Positions 1-5,504 of a stretch of 7,297 bases of DNA are shown in pieces (the first letter of the stretch is position 1; every line of letters starts with the position of its first letter). A program made the translations under genes and the position numbers. Below the pieces are notes generated by a model. The model was not told the origin of the DNA. It ran no database searches and saw only the letters and a list, made by a program, of their open reading frames with translations. This DNA comes from an uncultured Collinsella sp. (GTDB lineage: Bacteria; Actinomycetota; Coriobacteriia; Coriobacteriales; Coriobacteriaceae), in NCBI GenBank assembly GCA_902492235.1, contig CABUKS010000045.1, forward strand, positions 1-7,297, given 5' to 3'.

Positions 1-13
1 GGACGGGAGCAGC

Positions 14-19
14 TATACT
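14..19 (+). promoter_or_regulatory. Possible -10 box upstream of purE
   Basis: TATACT matches the sigma-70-type -10 consensus at five of six positions and lies about 70 bases before the purE start. The matching -35 region would fall before the window, so only half of the promoter can be judged. A short inverted repeat overlaps it. This is a suggestion from one hexamer. Confidence 0.3.
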
Positions 20-31
20 ACTCTCAGTAGT
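17..31 (+). repeat. Short hairpin in the purE leader
   Basis: ACTACT (17-22) and AGTAGT (26-31) form a perfect 6-bp stem with loop CTC. No T tract follows, so it does not look like an intrinsic terminator. It could be an operator, a leader hairpin or chance. A 10-base palindrome, GCGGATCCGC, follows at 40-49. Confidence 0.35.
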
Positions 32-67
32 TAAGGGTCGCGGATCCGCCGCGTCGCCGTTCTCAAC

Positions 68-73
68 AGGAGG
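68..73 (+). promoter_or_regulatory. purE ribosome binding site
   Basis: AGGAGG is a consensus Shine-Dalgarno sequence. It is 9 bases before the ATG at 83 but only 3 bases before an in-frame TTG at 77, so it favours the ATG as the purE start. Confidence 0.8.
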
Positions 74-82
74 TCTTTGTTT

Positions 83-547
83 ATGGCAGATCAAAAGCCG
101 GTTGTCGGGATCATCATGGGCTCCAAGTCCGATCTGGGCGTTATGGAAGGTTGCACCGCCGAGCTCGAGGCGCTGGGTGTGCCCTATGAGCTCGTGATCG
201 CGAGCGCACACCGCACGCCGGCGAAGGTCCACGAGTGGGCTTCGACTGCTGCCGATCGCGGTATCAAAGTGATTATCGCCGCCGCCGGCAAGGCTGCTCA
301 CCTGGGCGGTGTCGTGGCTGCCTTTACGCCGCTGCCGGTTATCGGCGTGCCTATGAAGACGAGTGACCTGGGCGGTATGGATTCGCTGCTGTCGATGGTG
401 CAGATGCCTTCGGGCGTGCCCGTGGCCTGCGTTGCCATCAACGGTGCCAAGAATGCTGCCATCTATGCCATGCAGATTCTGGGTGCATGCGACCCCGAGT
501 ACCGCAAGGTTATCGAGAAGATGAAGCAGGAGATGGCCGACGCCTAG
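83..547 (+). CDS. purE: N5-carboxyaminoimidazole ribonucleotide mutase (PurE, class I type)
   Basis: PurE is a cytoplasmic enzyme of de novo purine synthesis. Class I members convert N5-CAIR, made by PurK, into CAIR. The 154-residue length fits a single-domain class I PurE. Seen in the sequence: the N-terminal phosphate-binding GSKSD (13-17), SAHRTP (41-46) with the active-site histidine (H43), the AGKAAHL segment (68-74) with a second conserved histidine (H73), and DSLLSMVQMPSG (100-111). The usual glycine of the AGAGGAAHL-type loop is lysine here (K70); I recall variation at this position in relatives, so I do not read it as inactivating. The ATG at 83 is chosen for its Shine-Dalgarno spacing over a TTG at 77. 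The sortase gene starts 35 bases downstream. No purK is visible, so the carboxylation route (PurK-dependent or direct) cannot be settled here. Confidence 0.96.
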   Translation: MADQKPVVGIIMGSKSDLGVMEGCTAELEALGVPYELVIASAHRTPAKVHEWASTAADRGIKVIIAAAGKAAHLGGVVAAFTPLPVIGVPMKTSDLGGMDSLLSMVQMPSGVPVACVAINGAKNAAIYAMQILGACDPEYRKVIEKMKQEMADA

Positions 548-582
548 GCGTCCCGCCGTTTCACCGCAGTATAAGGAGAGCC

Positions 583-1581
583 ATGTCCGACTATCAGGGA
601 AAACGATTCAAGGCTTCTCAGATTCCCGATCCGTCGAAGCCGGGTGCTGCCCGTGCGGCACAGCAGGGTCGGACATCCTCTCCTCAGCAGCCGCGCGCGC
701 CGCGTCCCGTGACACCGGCGACGCATCGTCGACAGGACGCGCCGGCCGCATATCGTCCTTCGTCTTATAGCACCGCTAAAAAACCGCCCCGGTCTTCATC
801 GCATGCCGCGCCGTCGGATTACACCGAGCCGCCGCGCAAAAAGCGCCGCTCCATTATTCCCATTCTGCTCATCATCGTGGGCATCGGTCTGATTGTCGCC
901 GCCGCCGCTATCTTTATTAATGCTCAGATTGGCTATAAGCAGGCGAGCGATTCGTATCAGAAAATCGAGAAGCAATATATAAGCGATCAGGACGCCAGCG
1001 GCGTGCCGATTATCGATTTTGATGCACTTGCTCAGACGAACCCCGAGATTGTGGGTTGGATTTACGCGCCGGGAACCAACATCAACTATCCCGTGGTGCA
1101 GACCAACAACAACTCCAAATACCTCAACACGCTGTTTGACGGTACGGCTAACGCGTCCGGTGCCATTTTCTTGGATAGTGATGACACCGCGCCGGGAATG
1201 GTTGACCAGCAGACCACGATCTACGGACACCATATGAACGATGGGTCGATGTTCAACGTGATTTCGGATACGACTGACCAGGCAACGTTCGATAGCATTG
1301 AATATGTGTACTACATCACACGGGATGCTACGTATAAGCTGCGACCACTGGCGACCAAGGTCGTTGAGGACACGTATGCCAAGGCGCGCACGCCCAATTT
1401 TGAGGGCGATGACGGGCTCAAGAACTATCTGTCCGAGATGCTCGACGGTGCCTCTGCCGTGGCGAGCGATGCGAGCGACCGCGCCGCCTCGGCAACCAAG
1501 GTCGTAACGCTTGTGACCTGTCGTTCGCTATCGCTGAGCAACACGCGTGCCGTCATGGTGCTCACGCCGGTCGAGGAATAG
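583..1581 (+). CDS. srtB: Class B sortase, membrane-anchored
   Basis: Sortases are extracytoplasmic cysteine transpeptidases that attach proteins to the cell wall or join pilins. The 332-residue protein has a hydrophilic cytoplasmic N-terminal tail (about 1-89) rich in Pro, Ser, Arg and Ala and ending in basic RKKRRS. One membrane anchor follows (about 91-112), then a linker and the sortase domain (about 145-330). NPEIVGWIYAPGTNINYPVV (153-172) is typical of class B. The catalytic triad is visible: His216 in YGHHM, Cys313 in LVTCR and Arg322 in NTRAVM. The start at 583 is preceded by AAGGAG (573-578); an upstream in-frame ATG at 487 lies inside purE and has no site of this quality. No substrate with an LPXTG- or NPQTN-like sorting signal is encoded in the window, so the target is unknown. 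The gene may be co-transcribed with purE. Confidence 0.92.
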   Translation: MSDYQGKRFKASQIPDPSKPGAARAAQQGRTSSPQQPRAPRPVTPATHRRQDAPAAYRPSSYSTAKKPPRSSSHAAPSDYTEPPRKKRRSIIPILLIIVGIGLIVAAAAIFINAQIGYKQASDSYQKIEKQYISDQDASGVPIIDFDALAQTNPEIVGWIYAPGTNINYPVVQTNNNSKYLNTLFDGTANASGAIFLDSDDTAPGMVDQQTTIYGHHMNDGSMFNVISDTTDQATFDSIEYVYYITRDATYKLRPLATKVVEDTYAKARTPNFEGDDGLKNYLSEMLDGASAVASDASDRAASATKVVTLVTCRSLSLSNTRAVMVLTPVEE

Positions 1582-1645
1582 ATTATCCAGGGGTAGCTAA
1601 AACCCGTCCCAAATTGGCTACTCGCTGACAGTAGAGGGAGAAACG

Positions 1646-2062
1646 ATGCTTGAAAATGGCAAATTGATGCCTTCGGTTGATGCTTGGCTGCGTGAGGCCA
1701 AGGCCGATTCGTCGGCACCTGCGTGCGGTATGTATCTGACACATAACGGTGTGGTGCGCTCGACGCCCAAGGCCGAGGCGCGCGGTGTCGAGACCGATGG
1801 CGTGGCGCCGGGCCACAAGGTGGGCGGCATGGTGTTTGGCTACGACGCCAGCAAGGTGCAGGCTGCTATCGAGGCCACGCGCGCGATGCCGGGTATCGGC
1901 TATGTACGCGTGTGGCTGGCAAGCGGTGAGCTTGCCGTAGGTGACGACATCATGCTCGTGCTCATCGGCGGGGACATTCGCCCGCACGTGGTCGATGCGC
2001 TGCAGGCGCTCGTTGGCACCATCAAGAACGAATGCGTGAGTGAGGTCGAGCGCGAGGCGTAG
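1646..2062 (+). CDS. MoaE-family protein (molybdopterin synthase large-subunit-like), active site incomplete
   Basis: MoaE is the catalytic large subunit of molybdopterin synthase; with MoaD it adds dithiolene sulfurs to cyclic pyranopterin monophosphate. The 138 residues resemble MoaE in layout. An N-terminal segment, DAWLREAKADSSAPACGMYL (12-31), leads into NGVVRS (34-39), where Arg38 matches the family's conserved arginine. After a middle helix, GELAVGDDIMLVLIGG (94-109) matches the GRLxVGExxVxVxV strand. The terminal helix contains TIKNE, where Lys127 corresponds to E. coli Lys119. The family ending KxxxPxWKxE is not kept: VSEVEREA (131-138) has no lysine equivalent to E. coli Lys126. Pterin-synthase activity is therefore doubtful, and the protein may have another role. 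AGGGAG (1635-1640) supports the start. No moaD or other cofactor gene is nearby. Family assignment is from recalled motifs only. Confidence 0.72.
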   Translation: MLENGKLMPSVDAWLREAKADSSAPACGMYLTHNGVVRSTPKAEARGVETDGVAPGHKVGGMVFGYDASKVQAAIEATRAMPGIGYVRVWLASGELAVGDDIMLVLIGGDIRPHVVDALQALVGTIKNECVSEVEREA

Positions 2063-2092
2063 AGGCTTGCGTCGGTAGAAGGCTCGTTTATA

Positions 2093-2131
2093 AAAATGCC
2101 CGCCGGTACGTGTGATACCGGCGGGCATTTT
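2093..2131. terminator. Bidirectional rho-independent terminator between convergent genes
   Basis: AAAATGCCCGCCGGTA (2093-2108) and TACCGGCGGGCATTTT (2116-2131) form a perfect 16-bp stem with a 7-base loop. The A tract on one side and T tract on the other give a U-rich tail in both directions. It sits between the end of the MoaE-like gene (2062) and the end of the minus-strand membrane-protein gene (2153), so it can end both transcripts. Confidence 0.93.
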
Positions 2132-2152
2132 GCGTTTTGGGCGCGGTGGACG

Positions 2153-3382
2153 CTACACGCGCGTCGCATCCTTGGGGCTCATGGTCATGCTCTGGAAGCG
2201 ATTCTCCATAAAGTCATTATCGAAGTACTTGCCGTAGAACTGCGCAACGGGAATATCCGGTTCCGTGCCGTTGACGCGCTGATACCAATAATCGAGCGAC
2301 TGCAGCGTCATAACGCCATCGACCAGCATAATGATGGTGAAGATGACGGTAGCGGAGTAGCGGCTCTTCCACGGAATCATGTTGATAAGCTTGAGCAGCC
2401 TCGGCAGCAGCAGCTTGATCCAGATGAGGCCACCCAGGCCCCACAGGCAGGCGAAGCCCGTGCAGGTACGTCCGCCGGTAAGGACGGCGAGCGGATCGGG
2501 CATGCCAAAGAGCTTCATATGCGAGTAGCTCCACGAGACCACGCCAAACGAGGTCTGCATAAACCAGCCCACGAACACCTCAAAGCTTGCACCGAGCAGC
2601 GCACTCACCAAAAAGATAATGATGGGGTTCTTTTTATAGAAGCGGTTGAGCACCATGGTCATGAGCACGGCGCCAAATCCGTAGATGGGGCTGAAGGGGC
2701 CAAACAGCATGCCGGCGCGGTTCTGGTAGACGCCCGGGTCGTCGACCGTCATGTGCCAGATGTCCTCGGCGATCAGGCCGAGTATGCAGCAGACAAAGAA
2801 TACCCAGAACAGGTTGAAGTAGTTGAGCTTGATGTAGCCTTCGCCGGTTTCATCGCGCCCGAGCATGCCCTCGGCGGCGGCGTCGCGATCGAGCATTTCC
2901 TGCAGGCGGCGCTGCAGCTCGCGCTCTTGGCGCAGCGTGGGGTCGACGGTGGCCGAAAGCGCGACGAGGATACCGAGCTGGATGGCAGGGCGAAGCAAGA
3001 AGGGCCCGATGCCCTGGAGCATCACGTCAACCAAAAGCTCGACGACGGTAAACGCGATAAGGATATAGGACAGACGGGCGGCATTGCGGCGCTGGTTCTT
3101 GATGAGGTCCAGGCCAAAGATGATCAGGATGACGGCGCTTGCCGCAGAGAGCATGATGCCGGCGACGATAAGGCCGACCGCGACGAGCGTGTTGTCGCCG
3201 AGCTTGGCGGCGGCGTTGCCGTTGATGAGCGCGGTGATGACCTGCCACATAAAGGCGCCGACCGACGGGAGCGTGCCCACGCCGGACAGGATGCACAGGA
3301 CGGCGTATACCTTAATGATGAGGGGGATCTTCTTGACCTCCGTGGCGCTGGGGACGCTGGGGTCGAGTTCGTTTCGATCCAT
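2153..3382 (-). CDS. Multi-spanning membrane protein with PF06541 (ABC_trans_CmpB) domain
   Basis: The predicted protein has 409 residues. The N-terminal half has four hydrophobic segments (about 20-50, 66-92, 104-122, 126-145), then a charged region, probably a cytosolic helix (about 147-182, with RQERELQRRLQEMLDRD). The C-terminal half (about 188-365) matches the family often labelled putative ABC transporter permease (PF06541): NRAGMLFGPFSPIYGFGAVL (221-240), ALLGASFEVFVGWFMQ (261-276) and further membrane segments. The function of this family is not established, and no ATP-binding subunit is encoded nearby, so transport is not shown. The start at 3382 is chosen because GAAAGG lies 6 bases upstream on this strand; in-frame extension to 3559 adds arginine- and proline-containing sequence that does not look coding. 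It is convergent with the MoaE-like gene and divergent from purF. Confidence 0.85.
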   Translation of the reverse strand: MDRNELDPSVPSATEVKKIPLIIKVYAVLCILSGVGTLPSVGAFMWQVITALINGNAAAKLGDNTLVAVGLIVAGIMLSAASAVILIIFGLDLIKNQRRNAARLSYILIAFTVVELLVDVMLQGIGPFLLRPAIQLGILVALSATVDPTLRQERELQRRLQEMLDRDAAAEGMLGRDETGEGYIKLNYFNLFWVFFVCCILGLIAEDIWHMTVDDPGVYQNRAGMLFGPFSPIYGFGAVLMTMVLNRFYKKNPIIIFLVSALLGASFEVFVGWFMQTSFGVVSWSYSHMKLFGMPDPLAVLTGGRTCTGFACLWGLGGLIWIKLLLPRLLKLINMIPWKSRYSATVIFTIIMLVDGVMTLQSLDYWYQRVNGTEPDIPVAQFYGKYFDNDFMENRFQSMTMSPKDATRV

Positions 3383-3428
3383 ACATAACCTTTCTCGTTT
3401 TGCTGTAGGTACAAGGATACGCCGCCGA

Positions 3429-3471
3429 CCTGCCAAAAGACAGGACGAACGTCCCAATTGCAACAATGCAA
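3429..3471. repeat. Cluster of three short inverted repeats, operator-like
   Basis: Three inverted repeats lie almost end to end. CCTGCC (3429-3434) and GACAGG (3439-3444) flank AAAA and pair fully on the minus strand if one G-U pair is allowed. GGACG AA CGTCC (3443-3454) has perfect 5-bp arms. TTGCA (3458-3462) and TGCAA (3467-3471) flank ACAA. They lie 47-89 bases upstream of the membrane-protein start, where a regulator could bind. No regulator is identified, and short repeats like these can arise by chance. Confidence 0.4.
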
Positions 3472-3629
3472 GCCCCAACGGCGGGCGAGACGCGTCGCAA
3501 CGGAAGTATGCGGGATCGTCGGCCCCGAGGCGGTTGCCCAATAAAATGTTTGGTCGCAAAACGGATAATAAGCTCGGTGGGCTTTTAAAAAGCGCTGCTC
3601 ATGCGCGGGGGAGCGCGTCGCGCCGTGCG

Positions 3630-3635
3630 TATAAT
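3630..3635 (+). promoter_or_regulatory. Probable -10 box of the purF promoter
   Basis: TATAAT is a perfect -10 consensus and would place transcription start near 3642, giving a leader of about 35 bases before purF. No TTGACA-like -35 box is present at 16-18 base spacing, where the sequence is G-rich, and TG lies one base too far upstream for a standard extended -10. An activator may be needed, or the true promoter may be elsewhere in the gap. Confidence 0.5.
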
Positions 3636-3665
3636 AAGGCGGGTAACGCCAAAATACGAGGCTCT

Positions 3666-3671
3666 GAGGGG
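3666..3671 (+). promoter_or_regulatory. purF ribosome binding site
   Basis: GAGGGG lies 5 bases before the ATG at 3677. The alternative in-frame ATG at 3731 has only a weaker AGGTG-like sequence ahead of it, so this site favours the longer protein. Confidence 0.6.
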
Positions 3672-3676
3672 ATGCC

Positions 3677-5347
3677 ATGTCTCAAGAAACCATCCGCGCG
3701 GCCGAGCGTGCCGCGGGACAGGTGAACGCCATGTCGACGTATGATCCGGACTCTGACCAGCTGCATGAGGAATGCGGCGTTTTTGGTGTCTGGGCGCCCG
3801 ATCGCGACGTGGCTCGACTGACGTACTTTGGCCTGCGTGCACTGCAGCATCGCGGCCAAGAATCGGCGGGAATCGCCGTTGGTGACGGCGGTACGGTTAT
3901 GGTCCGCAAGGATCTGGGCCTGCTCGACCGCGTGTTCTCCAATGCCGACTTGTCGACGCTCTCCGGTCAGCTGGCCGTGGGTCATGTGCGCTACGGCACC
4001 GCCGGCGCCAAGAGCTGGGAAGCCTCTCAGCCGCACCTCTCTACCATCAATAGCGTCATTATCGCGCTCGCGCACAACGGCACCCTCGTCAACACCGACG
4101 AGCTGCGCCGCCAGCTGATCGAGCTGGGCGTGCCGTTCCTTTCCAATTCGGATTCCGAGGTCGCGACTAAGCTTATCGGCTACTTTACTCAGCGTACAGG
4201 CCATCTGCGCGAGGGCATTCGCAAGACCATGGAGCTCGTGCGCGGCGGCTACGCCATGACGCTCATCAACGAGCAGGCACTCTACGCATTCCGCGATCCG
4301 CACGGCATTCGCCCGCTCGTGCTGGGCAAGCTGGTGGACGAGGGCCTGGACCAGGCCGATGCCGCATCCGTTTCGCAGCTGCCGTCGCAGGACGGCGCCG
4401 CGACGGTCGACTCCGCCGTCCGTGTCACGCGCGCCGGCGGCTGGGTCGTTGCTTCCGAGACCTGCGCACTCGACATCGTGGGTGCCGAGTACGTCCGTGA
4501 CGTCCGTCCCGGCGAGATTTTGCGCATCAGCGCCGAGGGTCTGGTATCCGAGCAGGGCGTGCCTGCAGCCGAAGAGCCCGCAAACTGCATCTTTGAGCAG
4601 GTCTACTTTGCCCGCCCCGACTCCATCATGAACGGCAAGAGCGTCTATGCCTGCCGTTACGACATGGGTCGTCAGCTGGCACACGAGGAGCCCGTCGAGG
4701 CCGATCTGGTCATCGGCGTGCCCGACTCCGGCCTGCCGCCCGCGGAGGGGTATTCGCACGAGAGCGGTATTCCCTTTGGCGAGGGCCTTATCAAGAACCG
4801 CTACGTGGGCCGTACGTTTATTGAGCCTACGCAGGAGTTGCGCGCCATGGGCGTGCGTATGAAACTCAACCCGCTGCGCGACAACATCGAGGGCAAGCGC
4901 CTGGTCGTCATCGACGACTCCATCGTGCGCGGCACCACCATGGTGCAGCTCGTCAAGATGCTACGCAACGCTGGCGCCAAGGAGATTCATATCCGCATCA
5001 ACTCGCCCGAGGTCATCTGGCCGTGCTTCTACGGCATCGATACCGACGTGCAGTCGCAGCTTATCAGCGCCAACAAGACGGTCGATGAGATCTGCGAGTA
5101 CATCGGCGCCGATTCGCTGGCCTTCCTTTCGGTCGAGGGCCTGCTTAAGGTCATGCCCAAGGGCGGCTACTGCGATGCGTGCTTTACCGGTCGCTACCCC
5201 GTGGCGATTCCCGAGAGCTTTGGCCGCGACAAGTTTATGGAGGGCTTTAAGCCCCGCAACCTGGATAAGCCGCTGCACTTTGACGACGACGCCGTGGTCG
5301 AGAAATACGACGACCGCAGCTGGGAAGAGAAGCACGGCGAGGCCTAA
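3677..5347 (+). CDS. purF: Amidophosphoribosyltransferase (PurF), iron-sulfur type
   Basis: PurF catalyses the first committed step of purine synthesis, making 5-phosphoribosylamine from PRPP and glutamine in the cytoplasm. The 556-residue product has an N-terminal class II glutaminase domain. Cys33 in EECGVFGVW is the nucleophile, normally exposed by propeptide removal; HRGQESAGI and GHVRYGTAG (102-110) follow. The phosphoribosyltransferase domain has the PRPP loop VVIDDSIVRGTT (410-421) and GLIKNRYVGRTFI (370-382). Four cysteines, C304, C450, C499 and C502, fit the ligands of the Bacillus-type [4Fe-4S] cluster. About 33 extra residues (roughly 220-252) lie between RPLVLGKL and WVVASETC compared with B. 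subtilis PurF as I recall it. A start at 3677 gives a 32-residue propeptide; the ATG at 3731 would give 14, nearer the usual 11. Probably first gene of purF-purM-purN. Confidence 0.97.
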   Translation: MSQETIRAAERAAGQVNAMSTYDPDSDQLHEECGVFGVWAPDRDVARLTYFGLRALQHRGQESAGIAVGDGGTVMVRKDLGLLDRVFSNADLSTLSGQLAVGHVRYGTAGAKSWEASQPHLSTINSVIIALAHNGTLVNTDELRRQLIELGVPFLSNSDSEVATKLIGYFTQRTGHLREGIRKTMELVRGGYAMTLINEQALYAFRDPHGIRPLVLGKLVDEGLDQADAASVSQLPSQDGAATVDSAVRVTRAGGWVVASETCALDIVGAEYVRDVRPGEILRISAEGLVSEQGVPAAEEPANCIFEQVYFARPDSIMNGKSVYACRYDMGRQLAHEEPVEADLVIGVPDSGLPPAEGYSHESGIPFGEGLIKNRYVGRTFIEPTQELRAMGVRMKLNPLRDNIEGKRLVVIDDSIVRGTTMVQLVKMLRNAGAKEIHIRINSPEVIWPCFYGIDTDVQSQLISANKTVDEICEYIGADSLAFLSVEGLLKVMPKGGYCDACFTGRYPVAIPESFGRDKFMEGFKPRNLDKPLHFDDDAVVEKYDDRSWEEKHGEA

Positions 5348-5401
5348 AGCCTGCCATGTGGGGATAGGTTTATTTTGGTAGGTTTTACCTGCTGTTTTGT
5401 T
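5345..5401 (+). promoter_or_regulatory. Alternative RNA pairings after purF; weak terminator or attenuator candidate
   Basis: GTAGGT (5378-5383), loop TTT and ACCTGC (5387-5392) form a 6-bp stem with one G-U pair, followed by T-rich TGTTTTGTT: a weak intrinsic terminator shape. The same GGTAGGTTTTA (5377-5387) can instead pair with TAAAGCCTGCC (5345-5355), which begins at the purF stop codon, giving 11 bp with two G-U pairs. The two pairings exclude each other, as in an attenuator. No ligand domain or leader peptide is recognised, so regulation is inference. Confidence 0.35.
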
Positions 5402-5408
5402 GATATGA

Positions 5409-5435
5409 CGGCGCGTGCTGTTATGGCGCGCGCCG
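5409..5435 (+). repeat. GC-rich hairpin in the purF-purM gap
   Basis: CGGCGCGTGC (5409-5418) and GCGCGCGCCG (5426-5435) make a 10-bp stem with one G-U pair and loop TGTTATG. No T tract follows, so it is not a standard terminator. It could stabilise the 3' end of a processed purF message or act in the leader of purM. Confidence 0.55.
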
Positions 5436-5455
5436 AAATGAACGCAACTATGAGC

Positions 5456-5484
5456 ACCGTTTGGCGCCCGCGCGGCGCCACGGT
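5456..5484 (+). repeat. Hairpin immediately before the purM ribosome binding site
   Basis: ACCGT (5456-5460) with ACGGT (5480-5484) and GGCGCC (5463-5468) with GGCGCC (5474-5479) form an 11-bp stem with a TT bulge and loop CGCGC. It ends 6 bases before the purM Shine-Dalgarno AGAGGA (5491-5496) and leaves that site single-stranded, so as drawn it would not block initiation. Confidence 0.55.
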
Positions 5485-5504
5485 AGTGGGAGAGGAAGGC
5501 TCAG

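Larger units (their letters stand above)
3383..3676. other. Divergent intergenic region between the membrane-protein gene and purF
   Basis: These 294 bases hold no convincing gene; open frames crossing them are extensions or shadows of neighbours. The part near the membrane-protein gene has a cluster of small inverted repeats (3429-3471). The part near purF has an AT-rich stretch with a near-palindromic GCTTTTAAAAAGC (3581-3593) and a perfect TATAAT (3630-3635). Promoters for both flanking genes should lie here. On the minus strand the best -10-like hexamer is TATCCT (3419 down to 3414), with no good -35 element. Confidence 0.7.

Noticed and set aside
1582..1645. Terminator between the sortase and MoaE-like genes
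   Set aside because: The only pairing seen, GGGT with ACCC around a 7-base loop, is 4 bp with no T tract, so readthrough is more likely.
2096..3388. A 430-codon open frame on the plus strand opposite the membrane-protein gene
   Set aside because: It is antisense to a gene with clear membrane segments and a family match, starts inside the terminator stem, and encodes a His-, Asp- and Arg-rich product typical of GC-rich shadow frames.
3443..3454. Bacillus-type PurBox controlling purF
   Set aside because: Only a CGAAC core is shared. The tandem inverted boxes with about 17-base spacing expected for Bacillus PurR are absent, and the site is over 200 bases from purF.
3383..3559. N-terminal extension of the membrane protein by 59 residues
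   Set aside because: The added residues are not hydrophobic in pattern, run through the inverted-repeat cluster, and the ATG at 3382 has its own Shine-Dalgarno sequence.
3599..4759. A 386-codon open frame on the minus strand opposite purF
   Set aside because: PurF is unambiguous on the plus strand. The antisense product shows no recognised motif and comes from strong third-position GC bias.
5348..5504. Known purine, PRPP or similar riboswitch before purM
   Set aside because: I could not match the conserved core bases of any such riboswitch class; only generic hairpins and alternative pairings are seen.
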